DNA of 64,000 nucleotides, taken from Corynebacterium tuberculostearicum (GTDB lineage Bacteria > Actinomycetota > Actinomycetes > Mycobacteriales > Mycobacteriaceae). The position numbers and the translations under genes are program-made. The stretch covers positions 2,294,001 through 2,358,000 of the forward strand of contig NZ_CP065972.1 of NCBI RefSeq assembly GCF_016127015.1, written 5' to 3'. The notes under the pieces are model-generated. The model was not told where the DNA came from and ran no database searches. It worked only from the letters and a program-made list of their open reading frames with translations. Shown here one piece after another: positions 34,128-43,311 of the stretch (its first letter is position 1; every line of letters starts with the position of its first letter).

Positions 34128-36734
34128 GTGGCTAAATTGCTTTATCGTCTTGGGCGCTGGTCTTTCCTCCATAAGTGGAAGGTCATCGTGGCATGGCTGC
34201 TGCTGCTCGCCGCCGTCGGCGGTGCCGCCGCCTTGCTGATGAAACCGATGACGAGCGAGTTCTCCATCAAGGGAACCCCGTCCATCGACGCCACCTACAA
34301 GACCATGGACCTCTTCCCAGAGGGCGGCAATCCTGCCAACTCGCCCTCGGTCAACGTGGTCTTCAAGGCCCCAGACGGCCAGAAGCTTTCTGATCCCGCA
34401 AACCGCGAGGCCATCGACGCCACCATCTCCTACCTCGAGGACAACCTAGAGATGGGCGATACCACGCGCTTTGGCAACCCGCTTGAGGTCTCGCCTCGAT
34501 TGCAGGACCAGGTGATCCACCAGTTCACGGACATGGGATTGCCGGAAGCATCCGCCCGCGCGGACGCGGACAACCTCGCCATGGTCAATGATGACGAGAC
34601 CATTGCCTATACCACCTTTAATTTCGACGCCGAGTCGCCCTATAGCGTGGAGCAGGCCGATAAAGACACCGTTACCGAGGCAATGAATATTGCCCGCGAC
34701 CGCGGCCTCACCGTAGAAGGCAATGGTGCCGGCTTCGGCGATGAAATCGCGGTCAATTCCACCTCTGAGATCATCGGCCTCGGCGTTGCCTTTATCGTGC
34801 TCATCTTTACCTTCGGCTCCCTGGTGGCCTCGGGTATGCCTTTGGTGTCCGCGGTCATCGGCGTGGGACTAGGCGCGCTGGGCATGTTCATTGCCACCCA
34901 CTGGATTGAGCTCAATAATATGACCCCGGTCCTGGCCATCATGATTGGCCTTGCCGTGGGCATTGACTACGCGCTGTTTATCCTTTCGCGCTACCGTGCC
35001 GAGCGCCGCCGCATGGACGGGCCCGATGCCGCAGGCATGGCGGTGGGAACCGCCGGATCCTCCGTGGTCTTTGCCGGCGCGACCGTCTTTACTGCGCTTT
35101 TTGCGCTTCTCATTGCACGCATCGGTTTCTTGACGGCCATGGGCTTGGCCGCCGCCGGCACCGTCGCCATCGCCGTATTGGTGTCGCTTACGCTCATCCC
35201 CGCGATGCTGGGCGTGCTGGGCGATAAGGCCTTCAATGGCCGCATCCCCGGCGTGGCCGGCAACCCGACCCGCAAGGGCAAGCGCCGCCGTGGTCCCACC
35301 ATGGGCAACCGCTGGGTGCGCCTGGTCCAGAAGGTCCCCGGCCTGGCCATGGCGCTGGTTGTCCTCTCCCTGGGCGCGATGACCGCGCCGGTGCTGGACA
35401 TGGAGCTCGCCCTTCCGGCCGATACCACCTCCAATCCCGATACCACCCAGCGCAAGGCCGCCGATATCATGTCTGAGGGCTTCGGCCCCGGCGTCAACGG
35501 CCCCTTCCTCGCCGTGGTCGATGCCCACACGGTCAACGCGGAGGCCGGCGCCCTCGCCCCGCTCGTTGACGCCCAATCCCAGCCCGAACCAGCCCCCACA
35601 CCAGACGCGGAGGCCGCGCCCGAGGGCGCTGCACCAGAGGACGTTGCACCAGAGGATGTTGCGCCGGAGGACGCAGCCCCTGAGCAGCCGCAGCCGGACC
35701 AGCCCGCGGCCGAGGCCGAGCCGGAGATTGCCCCGGCCGCCGAGGTAGTAGACACCTCCGCAGACGCTGCGGACAATTCCTCGCCGGAGGACAAGGCCGC
35801 GCTCGCGTCCTTCCTATACACCGCGGACCAGCTTAAGGGGCTGGGCGGCGTGAAGCACGCGCAGATTGTCGGCCTGAGTAAGGACCAGCGCGCCGCGCAG
35901 ATCATGGTCACCCCAGAAACCGCGCCGACGGACGCCGCGACGGTCAACGTCGCGCACGCGCTGCGCTCGGCCACCAGCGAGATTGAAGACGCCACCGGCA
36001 CCGACATCGGCCTGACCGGCCTAACCGCCGTGCAGCTCGATATCACCGAGCGCCTCGAGGAAGCCATGGCGCCGTACCTGGCCATCGTCGTGGGCCTGGC
36101 CATCGTGCTACTGCTGTTGGTCTTCCGCTCCATCCTGGTGCCGCTGGTTGCGGGCCTGGGCTTCCTCCTGTCCGTCGGCGGCGCCTTCGGCCTGACAGTG
36201 CTGGTCTGGCAGGAAGGCCTGTGGAACCTAGTTCCCGCACCGGGCCCGCTGATTTCCTTTATGCCCATCTTCCTCATCGGCGTGACCTTCGGCCTAGCGA
36301 TGGACTACCAGGTCTTCCTGGTCACCCGCATGCGCGAGCATATCTCGCGGCATCCGGAGGGCACCGGCGGGCGATATAGCGCCGTCGACGAGGCCACCAT
36401 CACCGGCTTTACCCAGGGTGCCCGCGTGGTCACGGCCGCGGCCATCATTATGATTTCGGTCTTCGTGGCCTTTATTAACCAGCCCCTGCCCTTCATCCAG
36501 ATTTTCGGCTTTGCCTTGGCCGCCGGCGTGCTTTTCGACGCCTTCTTTATCCGCATGACCCTCGTCCCCGCCACCATGTTCCTCATGGGCCGCGCGACGT
36601 GGTGGATGCCGAAGTGGTTGGCGAAGATTCTGCCCACCCTGGATATCGAAGGCACCGCCCTGGAAGAAGAATGGGAAGCTAAACACGCCACCCCGGCCCC
36701 AACCCCTAGCCCTGCAGACAAGGAAGAAGAGTAA
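34128..36734 (+). CDS. MMPL/RND-family membrane transporter
   Basis: An 868-residue transporter with the duplicated MMPL architecture: an N-terminal segment, a first extracytoplasmic domain, a five-helix bundle with GIDYALFILSRYR near 280, a second extracytoplasmic domain, and a second bundle with AMDYQVFLVTRMRE near 725. The second porter domain has a Pro/Glu/Ala insert of about 70 residues (480-550) including repeated APEDV/APEDA units. Such proteins export lipids, glycolipids or toxic compounds of the corynebacterial envelope. The GTG start has AAGG 11 bases upstream. tgt follows after 2 bases. Confidence 0.85.
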   Translation: MAKLLYRLGRWSFLHKWKVIVAWLLLLAAVGGAAALLMKPMTSEFSIKGTPSIDATYKTMDLFPEGGNPANSPSVNVVFKAPDGQKLSDPANREAIDATISYLEDNLEMGDTTRFGNPLEVSPRLQDQVIHQFTDMGLPEASARADADNLAMVNDDETIAYTTFNFDAESPYSVEQADKDTVTEAMNIARDRGLTVEGNGAGFGDEIAVNSTSEIIGLGVAFIVLIFTFGSLVASGMPLVSAVIGVGLGALGMFIATHWIELNNMTPVLAIMIGLAVGIDYALFILSRYRAERRRMDGPDAAGMAVGTAGSSVVFAGATVFTALFALLIARIGFLTAMGLAAAGTVAIAVLVSLTLIPAMLGVLGDKAFNGRIPGVAGNPTRKGKRRRGPTMGNRWVRLVQKVPGLAMALVVLSLGAMTAPVLDMELALPADTTSNPDTTQRKAADIMSEGFGPGVNGPFLAVVDAHTVNAEAGALAPLVDAQSQPEPAPTPDAEAAPEGAAPEDVAPEDVAPEDAAPEQPQPDQPAAEAEPEIAPAAEVVDTSADAADNSSPEDKAALASFLYTADQLKGLGGVKHAQIVGLSKDQRAAQIMVTPETAPTDAATVNVAHALRSATSEIEDATGTDIGLTGLTAVQLDITERLEEAMAPYLAIVVGLAIVLLLLVFRSILVPLVAGLGFLLSVGGAFGLTVLVWQEGLWNLVPAPGPLISFMPIFLIGVTFGLAMDYQVFLVTRMREHISRHPEGTGGRYSAVDEATITGFTQGARVVTAAAIIMISVFVAFINQPLPFIQIFGFALAAGVLFDAFFIRMTLVPATMFLMGRATWWMPKWLAKILPTLDIEGTALEEEWEAKHATPAPTPSPADKEEE

Positions 36735-36736
36735 AG

Positions 36737-37981
36737 ATGGACTTGAGTTTCGACGTCGGCAAGCGCCTACCCGAAGGCCCCGGCAAGCACGGCCGCAGCG
36801 GTGTCATCCACACCCCGCACGGTGATATTCAGACCCCGGCCTTTATCCCGGTGGCGACCAAAGCCACGGTCAAGACACTTACCCCGGAACAAATTCGCGC
36901 CACCGGTGCGCAGGCCATCTTGTCGAATGCGTACCACCTCTACCTGCAGCCGGGCCACGACATCGTGGACGAGGCCGGCGGCGTGGCCGAGTTTGAAAAT
37001 TGGCATGGCCCGACCTACACCGACTCCGGCGGATTCCAGGTTATGTCGCTGGGCGTGGGCTTCAAAAAGGTCCTTGCGATGGATATTGCGGATCTCAGCG
37101 ATAAGGACATCCGCGCCGCCAAAAAGGAACGCATGGCGCAGGTGGACGAGGACGGCGTGGATTTTAAATCCGTCATCGACGGCTCCAAGCACCGCTTTAC
37201 CCCCGAGAAGTCCATGCAGATCCAGCACGGGCTGGGCGCAGACATCATGTTTGCCTTCGACGAGCTGACCACGCTCGTTGATACGCGGACTTACCAGGAA
37301 GAATCGGTCGCGCGCACGCACCGCTGGGCCAAGCGCTGCCTGGATGAGCACGATCGCCTCACCCGCGAGCGCGCCCACCGCCCGAAGCAGTCGCTGTGGG
37401 GCGTTGTTCAAGGCGCGCAGTACGAGGACCTGCGCCGCCAGGCCACCCGCGGCCTACTCGACCTCGACCGCGCCGCCCGCGAGGACGGCAAGCGCGGCTT
37501 CGGCGGCTTCGGCATCGGCGGCGCGCTGGAAAAGGAAAACTTGGGCACCATCGTCGGCTGGGTGTGCGATGAGCTACCTGAGGACAAGCCGCGCCACCTG
37601 CTAGGCATCTCCGAGCCGGACGATATCTTTACCGCCGTCGAGGCCGGCGCCGATACCTTCGACTGTGTGGCGCCCACCCGCTTGGCGCGCCGCGGTGGCG
37701 TCTATACCCTTGACGGCCGCATGAACCTCACCAATGCGCGCTTCAAGCGGGATTTTGCCGGCGTGGACGAGGAATTCGGCGGCTACGTATCCGAGAATTA
37801 CTCCCGCGCCTACCTGCACCACTTGCTCAAGGCGAAGGAATTCCTCGCCGGCACGCTGTGCACTATCCACAATGTGGAGTTCATGATTCGCTTGGTGGAC
37901 AATATCCGCGCCGCCATCGACGGCGGCTACTACGAGGCCTACCGCGATGAATTCCTCGGCCGCTACTACGCCGGCAAGTAG
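36737..37981 (+). CDS. tgt: Queuine tRNA-ribosyltransferase Tgt, lacking the zinc cysteines
   Basis: A 414-residue TIM-barrel Tgt. Asp96 in YTDSGGFQ binds the base, and FDCVAPTRLARRG near 307 carries the nucleophilic Asp; the enzyme swaps guanine 34 of GUN tRNAs for a queuosine precursor. The C-terminal zinc site, normally CxCYTCxNYSRAYL, reads FGGYVSENYSRAYL (Phe347, Gly349, Ser352), so all three cysteines are missing while the distal His (TIHN) remains. It starts 2 bases after the MMPL gene and overlaps convergent yhhQ by 16 bases. yhhQ and gluQ next door support queuosine function. Confidence 0.9.
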   Translation: MDLSFDVGKRLPEGPGKHGRSGVIHTPHGDIQTPAFIPVATKATVKTLTPEQIRATGAQAILSNAYHLYLQPGHDIVDEAGGVAEFENWHGPTYTDSGGFQVMSLGVGFKKVLAMDIADLSDKDIRAAKKERMAQVDEDGVDFKSVIDGSKHRFTPEKSMQIQHGLGADIMFAFDELTTLVDTRTYQEESVARTHRWAKRCLDEHDRLTRERAHRPKQSLWGVVQGAQYEDLRRQATRGLLDLDRAAREDGKRGFGGFGIGGALEKENLGTIVGWVCDELPEDKPRHLLGISEPDDIFTAVEAGADTFDCVAPTRLARRGGVYTLDGRMNLTNARFKRDFAGVDEEFGGYVSENYSRAYLHHLLKAKEFLAGTLCTIHNVEFMIRLVDNIRAAIDGGYYEAYRDEFLGRYYAGK

Positions 37982-38640
37982 TCCTCGCGCTTCTTCACCC
38001 ACTTAATGACCGCGGCCGTCACTGGCAGCATGACGGCCTCCATCAGGGTCTTCCACACGAAGCCCACGATGACGTAGTTGATAAACCCGCCCACGGTATC
38101 CACGCCGATGACCGGTGCGGCGATGGCGCAAAACAGCAGAGTATCGCCGAACTCGCCCACCACGGTGGAGGCGATAAGGCGCGCAAAGAGGCCCTTTTCG
38201 CCCGAGCGCTTCTTCATCGCGGTCAGCGTCCAGGCGTTGAGCAGCTGACCTACCAGGTAGCCGGCCAGCGAGGCGGCCAGAATCTGCGGCATCAGACCAA
38301 GCGTGGCGGCGAAGGCCTCCTGGCCCTCGTAGAAATCGGCCGCCGGCAGCCAGATGGCGATATAGAAGCACACGGCCGCCAGGATGGCCATCGCGAAACC
38401 AATATAGACTGCACGCCGCGTGGATTTGAAGCCATAGCACTCGGAGAGCACATCGCCGACGATATAGGCCAGCGGGAAGAGGAAGAAGGCACCGTCGGTA
38501 ACCAGCGGGCCGAGCTGGACGCCCTTGGTGGCGTTGATATTAGAAATCAGGAAGGTCACCACGAACACGGTGACCAGCCAGGGGTAGAGGGTGGAGCGGA
38601 CGGGAATGAAGCGCACCTCAGCGCCGTTTGATTTTTCCAT
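37966..38640 (-). CDS. yhhQ: Queuosine precursor transporter (YhhQ/VUT family)
   Basis: A 224-residue protein with about six membrane segments and the family landmarks FLISNINATKGVQ near 30, PLAYIVGDVLSECYGF near 57 and VVGEFGDTLLF near 163. YhhQ imports queuosine precursors such as preQ0/preQ1 in E. coli. The ATG at 38640 is chosen, with one at 38649 possible. It is convergent with tgt and divergent from gluQ, so all three genes sit within 3 kb. Confidence 0.87.
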   Translation of the reverse strand: MEKSNGAEVRFIPVRSTLYPWLVTVFVVTFLISNINATKGVQLGPLVTDGAFFLFPLAYIVGDVLSECYGFKSTRRAVYIGFAMAILAAVCFYIAIWLPAADFYEGQEAFAATLGLMPQILAASLAGYLVGQLLNAWTLTAMKKRSGEKGLFARLIASTVVGEFGDTLLFCAIAAPVIGVDTVGGFINYVIVGFVWKTLMEAVMLPVTAAVIKWVKKREDYLPA

Positions 38641-38673
38641 GCCCGCCATTGTGCCAGCCCGTAGACTATGGGC

Positions 38674-39567
38674 ATGAATTCCGCGACCACCGGCGCCGGC
38701 CGTTACGCGCCGAGCCCCTCGGGCGATCTGCACTTTGGCAACCTCCGCACGGCGCTTCTGGCGTGGCTTTTCGCCCGGTCGACGGGCAGGCGCTTTGTGG
38801 TGCGCGTGGAGGACATCGATAAGCAGCGCTCCTCCCAGGAAGCGGCCGAGCGTCAGCTCGCGGATCTGCGCGCGCTCGGGCTGGACTGGGATGGCGAGGT
38901 CATCTACCAGCACGACCGCGACGCCGCCTATGAGCAGGCCCTGGCCCAGCTGCCCACTTACGAGTGCTATTGCTCCCGTAAGGACATCCGCGAGGCCTCC
39001 CGCGCCCCGCACGCCATTCCCGGCCAGTACCCGGGCACCTGCCGCAACCTCACCGAAGACCAGCGCACGGCCAAGCGCGCCGAGCTAGCGGCCCAGAATC
39101 GCCAGCCCGCCCTTCGCCTGCTTGCCGACGTCCCCACATTCACCATCCACGACACCCTCCACGGCACCTATACGGGCGACGTCGATGACTTCATCCTGCG
39201 CCGCGGCGGCCAAGACACCGGCTGGGCCTATAACTTGGCCGTTGTCGTCGACGATGCCTATCAAGGCATCGACCAGGTGGTCCGCGGTGATGATCTGCTC
39301 TCCTCCGCGCCGCGGCAGGCCTACCTCGCCTCGCTGCTCGGCATCGAACCGCCGGAGTACATCCACGTCCCGCTCGTGCTCAACGCATCCGGCGAGCGCT
39401 TGGCTAAGCGCGATGGGGCGGTGACCATGCGGGAGATGGGGGAGGAGGGGGACGTCGTCAAGCAGTTGGCGGCCTCGCTGGGGTACAAGGCCGCCAGTGC
39501 CGCGGAGCTGCTCGCGCAATTCGCGCCCGACCGTTTAAGCCCTGAGCCTTATATTTGGCGGGGGTAA
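38674..39567 (+). CDS. gluQ: Glutamyl-queuosine tRNA(Asp) synthetase GluQ-RS
   Basis: A 297-residue truncated glutamyl-tRNA synthetase lacking the anticodon-binding domain. The HIGH-like motif is [12 protein letters not shown] at 12-23, the zinc site is Cys98, Cys100, Tyr119 and Cys123, and the KMSKS-like loop reads LAKRDGAV near 241. It attaches glutamate to the queuosine of tRNA-Asp. TAGACT at 38662-38667 lies 6 bases before the ATG at 38674, suggesting a leaderless message and favouring it over the in-frame ATG at 38668. Confidence 0.9.
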   Translation: MNSATTGAGRYAPSPSGDLHFGNLRTALLAWLFARSTGRRFVVRVEDIDKQRSSQEAAERQLADLRALGLDWDGEVIYQHDRDAAYEQALAQLPTYECYCSRKDIREASRAPHAIPGQYPGTCRNLTEDQRTAKRAELAAQNRQPALRLLADVPTFTIHDTLHGTYTGDVDDFILRRGGQDTGWAYNLAVVVDDAYQGIDQVVRGDDLLSSAPRQAYLASLLGIEPPEYIHVPLVLNASGERLAKRDGAVTMREMGEEGDVVKQLAASLGYKAASAAELLAQFAPDRLSPEPYIWRG

Positions 39568-39578
39568 AATCTGGGCCC

Positions 39579-41159
39579 ATGGACGTTCTTCTGGTGCTCA
39601 TTGGGCTCATGCTGCTGACCGTGTTCGTCGTCGCCATCGGTGACAAGATTGGGCTGCCGTGGCCGGCTCTGCTGACGATCATTACCGCCTGCGCGGTCTT
39701 CGTGCCCGGCCTGCCCCAGTTCGAGCCGCTCACCGAGCTCATCCTGCCTATTTTCCTGCCGCCGCTGCTGTGGGCGCTGGCTCGGCGCACCTCGTGGGGT
39801 GTTATCCGCGAGCAATGGGTGACCATCTTGAGCCTGTCCGTGCTGCTGGTGGTCGCCACCACGCTGGCCGTTGGTTTCACGGCCTATGCCTTCCTGCCCG
39901 GCATCAGTCTCGCCGCCGCCATCCTCATTGGTGCGGCCATCGCCCCGCCGGACCCCGTCGCCGTTGACGCCGTGGCCGAGCCCGCCGGCATCCCGCGCCG
40001 CATCATCACTACTTTGCAGACCGAGGGTTTGTTTAACGACGCCGCCTCTATCGTCGCCTTCAATCTCGCGCTGACGGCCGTGACCCAAGGCGATGAGCTC
40101 TCCTTCGGTGGTGGCGTGCTCAACTTCTTCTACTCCGCATTCGTCGCGGGCGGCCTGGGGTGGGTCGTCGGCCGGCTGGTGGCGCTGTTTATTACCCACG
40201 TCCACGACGTCACCGCGCGCAACGCGCTGACCTGGGTGACGCCGTTCGCCGTCTACCTCATCTCGGAAGAGCTCGGCGCCTCCGGCGTTATCGCCGTGGT
40301 CATTGCGGCTGTGGAACTTAATTCCCGTGCCGATATCCAGGCCGAGGACCGCCTGTCCGGCCAGTCCTTCTGGGAGACGGTCGAACTGCTCTTTACCGGC
40401 GTAGCCTTCGGGCTCATCGGCCTGACCGTCAATACGGCCATCGCGGAAGTCGGCTCGGATTTGTGGCATTCCGTGGTGGTGGGCGTCATTCTGTCCCTCG
40501 TGGCCTTTGTCGTCCGCTTGGTGTGGATGTACATCTATTACCGCATCAACGTGTCCCGCGGCCGCCTGCGCGTGGCGCCGCTGCGCCTGCAGGAGGTGCT
40601 GCTGATGACGTGGTCCGGCATGCGCGGCCTCGTTACCCTGGCGCTGGTTTTGTCCATCCCGGCCGGCGTGTTCAGCTTCCACCACGAGCTCGCCGTTATC
40701 GCGCTGACCGTCTTGTTGGTCACGATGGTGGTGCCCGGCTTGCTGCTGCCATGGCTCATGGAGCGCCTCGATCTCACGGAGGCTTCCCAGATTGCCAGCG
40801 ATAAGATGCGCGCCGCCGTGGTGGCCCGCGCGCGTGCGGCCAGCATCGAGGCGCTGTCACACTTCCGGCCGGACGGCCACATTACTGCCGACGCCGAAAA
40901 GGTTGATCCGGAAATTTCCGCCAACGTTATCCAGTGGTTCGAAGACCGCCTAGGCGATGGCGAGGACGTTTCTGGAGACTCCCGCAAGCAACGCGCCTGG
41001 CAGTTCCGCCACGTGGCTCTGGAGGCCCGCCGGACGGCTCTGACGGCGGCACAGGAGGAGCTGCTGCGCATGCGCGGCTACCGGGACTATAATCCGGCCA
41101 TCGTGGATGAGGTGCTCGAGGAAATCGACCGCATGGTCTTGGGTACCATGCGCCACTAG
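39579..41159 (+). CDS. CPA1-family Na+/H+ antiporter (NhaP-like)
   Basis: A 526-residue antiporter with about 12 membrane segments and a cytoplasmic C-terminal tail of about 120 residues. The ion-binding Asp motif is IAPPDPVAVDAV near 128, followed by EGLFNDAASIVAF near 158 and the TWSGMRGLVTLAL motif near 347. It exchanges sodium (or potassium) for protons. TAAAAT lies 8 bases before the ATG at 39579, consistent with a leaderless mRNA. It starts 11 bases after gluQ. Confidence 0.9.
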   Translation: MDVLLVLIGLMLLTVFVVAIGDKIGLPWPALLTIITACAVFVPGLPQFEPLTELILPIFLPPLLWALARRTSWGVIREQWVTILSLSVLLVVATTLAVGFTAYAFLPGISLAAAILIGAAIAPPDPVAVDAVAEPAGIPRRIITTLQTEGLFNDAASIVAFNLALTAVTQGDELSFGGGVLNFFYSAFVAGGLGWVVGRLVALFITHVHDVTARNALTWVTPFAVYLISEELGASGVIAVVIAAVELNSRADIQAEDRLSGQSFWETVELLFTGVAFGLIGLTVNTAIAEVGSDLWHSVVVGVILSLVAFVVRLVWMYIYYRINVSRGRLRVAPLRLQEVLLMTWSGMRGLVTLALVLSIPAGVFSFHHELAVIALTVLLVTMVVPGLLLPWLMERLDLTEASQIASDKMRAAVVARARAASIEALSHFRPDGHITADAEKVDPEISANVIQWFEDRLGDGEDVSGDSRKQRAWQFRHVALEARRTALTAAQEELLRMRGYRDYNPAIVDEVLEEIDRMVLGTMRH

Positions 41160-41169
41160 GCTGGGCGGC

Positions 41170-41505
41170 ATGGATCCCTTCGATTATGCCCAGCTCGAGG
41201 ATGCAATGGACTACCTTTACGACTTCCTCGACCAGGACTTGGTGGACCGCGTGCGAACAGAGCGCGAGTACGTTCCGGACGGGCTGGAGGGCCTGCTTGC
41301 CGACGACTCCCTCGACGACTACGTCTGGCTCTGGATCAAGGACCCAGGCCCGAATGGCTTCCGGCAATACCTGCGCGATGGGGGCTATTCCGAGGCCGAG
41401 GTCTCCCAGGCTTTCCTCTGGGCGCGCACCGAGTGGGGGATGAATACGCCGCCGCACGTCGCGTGGCTGAAGGCGGATGGCTACGAGCCGCCGGTCATCG
41501 ATTAG
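41170..41505 (+). CDS. Small acidic hypothetical protein
   Basis: A 111-residue acidic soluble protein, rich in Asp, Tyr and Trp (DYAQLEDAMDYLYDFLDQDLVD), with no recognised domain. TAGGCT lies 7 bases before its ATG, so it probably has its own leaderless promoter although only 10 bases follow the antiporter stop. Confidence 0.65.
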   Translation: MDPFDYAQLEDAMDYLYDFLDQDLVDRVRTEREYVPDGLEGLLADDSLDDYVWLWIKDPGPNGFRQYLRDGGYSEAEVSQAFLWARTEWGMNTPPHVAWLKADGYEPPVID

Positions 41506-41554
41506 GGAGGAGGGGAGCGGCGTCGGCAAGCGCGGCCGCGCGCCCGTATACAAC

Positions 41555-41609
41555 AAAAATCCCGACTCCGTGCTGTGTAGCACGTGCTGTGTAGCAGGAG
41601 CCGGGATTT
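41555..41609. terminator. Terminator of tRNA-Ser(GGA), with internal tandem repeat
   Basis: AAAAATCCCGACTCC pairs with GGAGCCGGGATTT; on the minus strand the hairpin ends in a T5 run, terminating the tRNA transcript, and it may also serve the plus-strand gene. The loop contains two tandem 14-base units, GTGCTGTGTAGCAC at 41570-41583 and a one-base variant at 41584-41597. Confidence 0.8.
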
Positions 41610-41616
41610 CCTCTGG

Positions 41617-41702
41617 CGGAGGATGTGGGATTTGAACCCACGAGGGGCGTGAACCCCGCACGCGTTCCAGGCGTGTGACATAGGCCGCTAGTCGAATCCT
41701 CC
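41617..41702 (-). tRNA. tRNA-Ser, anticodon GGA
   Basis: Read on the minus strand, GGAGGAT (complement of 41696-41702) pairs with ATCCTCC (complement of 41618-41624), discriminator G. The anticodon loop CTGGAAC reads GGA. A long variable arm confirms serine; the T-arm is GGGTTCAAATCCC. A terminator follows on the same strand. Confidence 0.95.
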
Positions 41703-41847
41703 GAGAAGAAACATTAGCAGCCGTGGCAATTATTTTACCAATCGCCAGGTCAGGGGCTATTTTCGGCGATCTAAAGCTGTTTAGTATCGGATGATCCTTG
41801 GGCCGTGTACCTGTGGGCGGTGGCGGCCCGTGCGGTCGGAGTCCCAT

Positions 41848-41877
41848 TTGGCTAAACCGGCGCGCGGGCGCTAAGGT
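41848..41877 (+). promoter_or_regulatory. Promoter of the 4.5S RNA gene
   Basis: TTGGCT at 41848-41853 and TAAGGT at 41872-41877 with an 18-base spacer, just before the RNA. Confidence 0.6.
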
Positions 41878-41880
41878 ATG

Positions 41881-41975
41881 GGACAGGATTCCGCGTGGCG
41901 TCCATCCTCTGAACTCCCCCAGGGCAGGAATGCAGCAAGGGTCAGGAGGCTCTGGCGGGTACGCGGGGTCCCCTT
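41881..41975 (+). ncRNA. ffs: Signal recognition particle 4.5S RNA
   Basis: The apical SRP domain is recognisable: GGGCAGGAATGCAGCAAGGG with the conserved GGAA-type and AGCA elements, set in a long hairpin whose ends GGAC...CCGCG and CGCGGGGTCC pair. A T-run follows at about 41974, and a promoter lies immediately upstream. It binds Ffh for co-translational targeting. Ends are approximate to a few bases. Confidence 0.88.
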
Positions 41976-42039
41976 TTTGTATGGCGTGCGTTACTATTGG
42001 GGGCTAAAGTCGCCCTATACATGGAAGGTAGACATACGC

Positions 42040-43311
42040 ATGTCGCTTCTTACTTTGGAATCGTCCGAGCTCGCGGAGCTCGCCGCCCAGGTCCGTAAGG
42101 ACTACGAGGACCTTAAGGCTAAGGGTCTGAAATTGGATCTGACCCGCGGCAAGCCAGCGAAGGCGCAGCTAGACCTCTCCAATGACTTGCTCGCCCTGCC
42201 GGGGCTGGGGCGCTACACCGACGCGGCCGGAAACGACCTGCGTAACTACGGCAACCAAAAAGGCATCAAGGAACTGCGCGATATTTGGGGCGAGCTGACC
42301 AACATGGACCCCGAGCTGCTCGTAGCTGCAGACTCCTCCTCGCTGAACATCATGTTTGACCTGATTTCTTGGGCATTCCTCTTCGGCACCAATGATTCCG
42401 CACAGCCGTGGAGCAAGGAAGAAAACCTCAAGTGGATCTGCCCAGTGCCGGGCTATGACCGCCACTTTGCTATCACGGAGCAATTCGGTTTCGAGCTGGT
42501 GACGGTGCCGATGGAAGAGGACGGGCCGGATGTAGAGGCCGTCGAAAAGCTGGTGGCGGATCCGGCGGTCAAGGGCATGTGGGTAGTGCCGATGTTCGCT
42601 AACCCCACCGGCGCCGTGATTTCTGAAGACAAGGCCCGCCGCCTCGCCCGCATGCAGGCCGGTGCGCCGGATTTCCGCATCGTGTGGGATAACGCCTACG
42701 CTGTGCACACCTTGACGGAAGAATTCCCGGAAATCCTGCCGATTCTGGATATCGCCGCGGAAGAAGGCAACCCGAACCGCTTCTGGGCCATGTCTTCGAC
42801 TTCGAAGATCACCTTCGCGGGCGCGGGCGTGGGTTTCTTCGGCACCTCGGAGGATAACCTCGAGTGGTACCTGGAGCACGCCGGCATCCGCGGCATCGGC
42901 CCGAATAAGATCAACCAGCTGGCGCACCACGAGTTCTTCGGCTCCGCCGATGGCGTGCGCGCGATCATGCGCCGCCACGCCGCGCTAATTAAGCCCAAGT
43001 TCGATGCCGTGCTGCGCATCTTGGACAAGCGCCTCGGCGAGTACGAGGTGGCGCAGTGGACCACCCCGAAGGGCGGCTACTTCATCTCCCTCGACGTCGT
43101 CGACGGCACCGCTAACCGCGTCTGGGAGCTCGCGCGCGATGCCGGCATCCTGCTCACCCAGGCCGGATCCGCCTTCCCGTATGGCCAGGACGACAATGAC
43201 CGCAATATCCGCCTCGCTCCAACCCTGCCGCCGCAGGAGGAGGTTGAGGCGGCGATGGACGGCGTCGCTACCTGTGTGCTGCTTGCCGCCGTGGAGAAGC
43301 TGGGGGCCTAG
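42040..43311 (+). CDS. aspT: Aspartate aminotransferase, corynebacterial AspT type
   Basis: A 423-residue class-I-fold PLP enzyme of the subgroup found in Corynebacterium (AspT). Features are NPTGAV near 188, DNAYAVH near 217, and the Schiff-base lysine 256 in MSSTSKITFAGAGVGFF. It interconverts aspartate and 2-oxoglutarate with oxaloacetate and glutamate, feeding the aspartate family whose key genes lysC and asd lie 17 kb on. The ATG at 42040 has GGAAGG 11 bases upstream. Confidence 0.9.
   Translation: MSLLTLESSELAELAAQVRKDYEDLKAKGLKLDLTRGKPAKAQLDLSNDLLALPGLGRYTDAAGNDLRNYGNQKGIKELRDIWGELTNMDPELLVAADSSSLNIMFDLISWAFLFGTNDSAQPWSKEENLKWICPVPGYDRHFAITEQFGFELVTVPMEEDGPDVEAVEKLVADPAVKGMWVVPMFANPTGAVISEDKARRLARMQAGAPDFRIVWDNAYAVHTLTEEFPEILPILDIAAEEGNPNRFWAMSSTSKITFAGAGVGFFGTSEDNLEWYLEHAGIRGIGPNKINQLAHHEFFGSADGVRAIMRRHAALIKPKFDAVLRILDKRLGEYEVAQWTTPKGGYFISLDVVDGTANRVWELARDAGILLTQAGSAFPYGQDDNDRNIRLAPTLPPQEEVEAAMDGVATCVLLAAVEKLGA

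Noticed and set aside
34991..36277. Long minus-strand open frame opposite the MMPL gene
   Set aside because: It is a Ser/Thr/Ala-rich shadow of a high-GC gene with clear MMPL motifs on the plus strand; no domain or ribosome-binding site of its own.
39549..40685. 378-codon minus-strand frame opposite the Na+/H+ antiporter
   Set aside because: Histidine/glutamine/glycine-rich antisense shadow with no recognisable fold.
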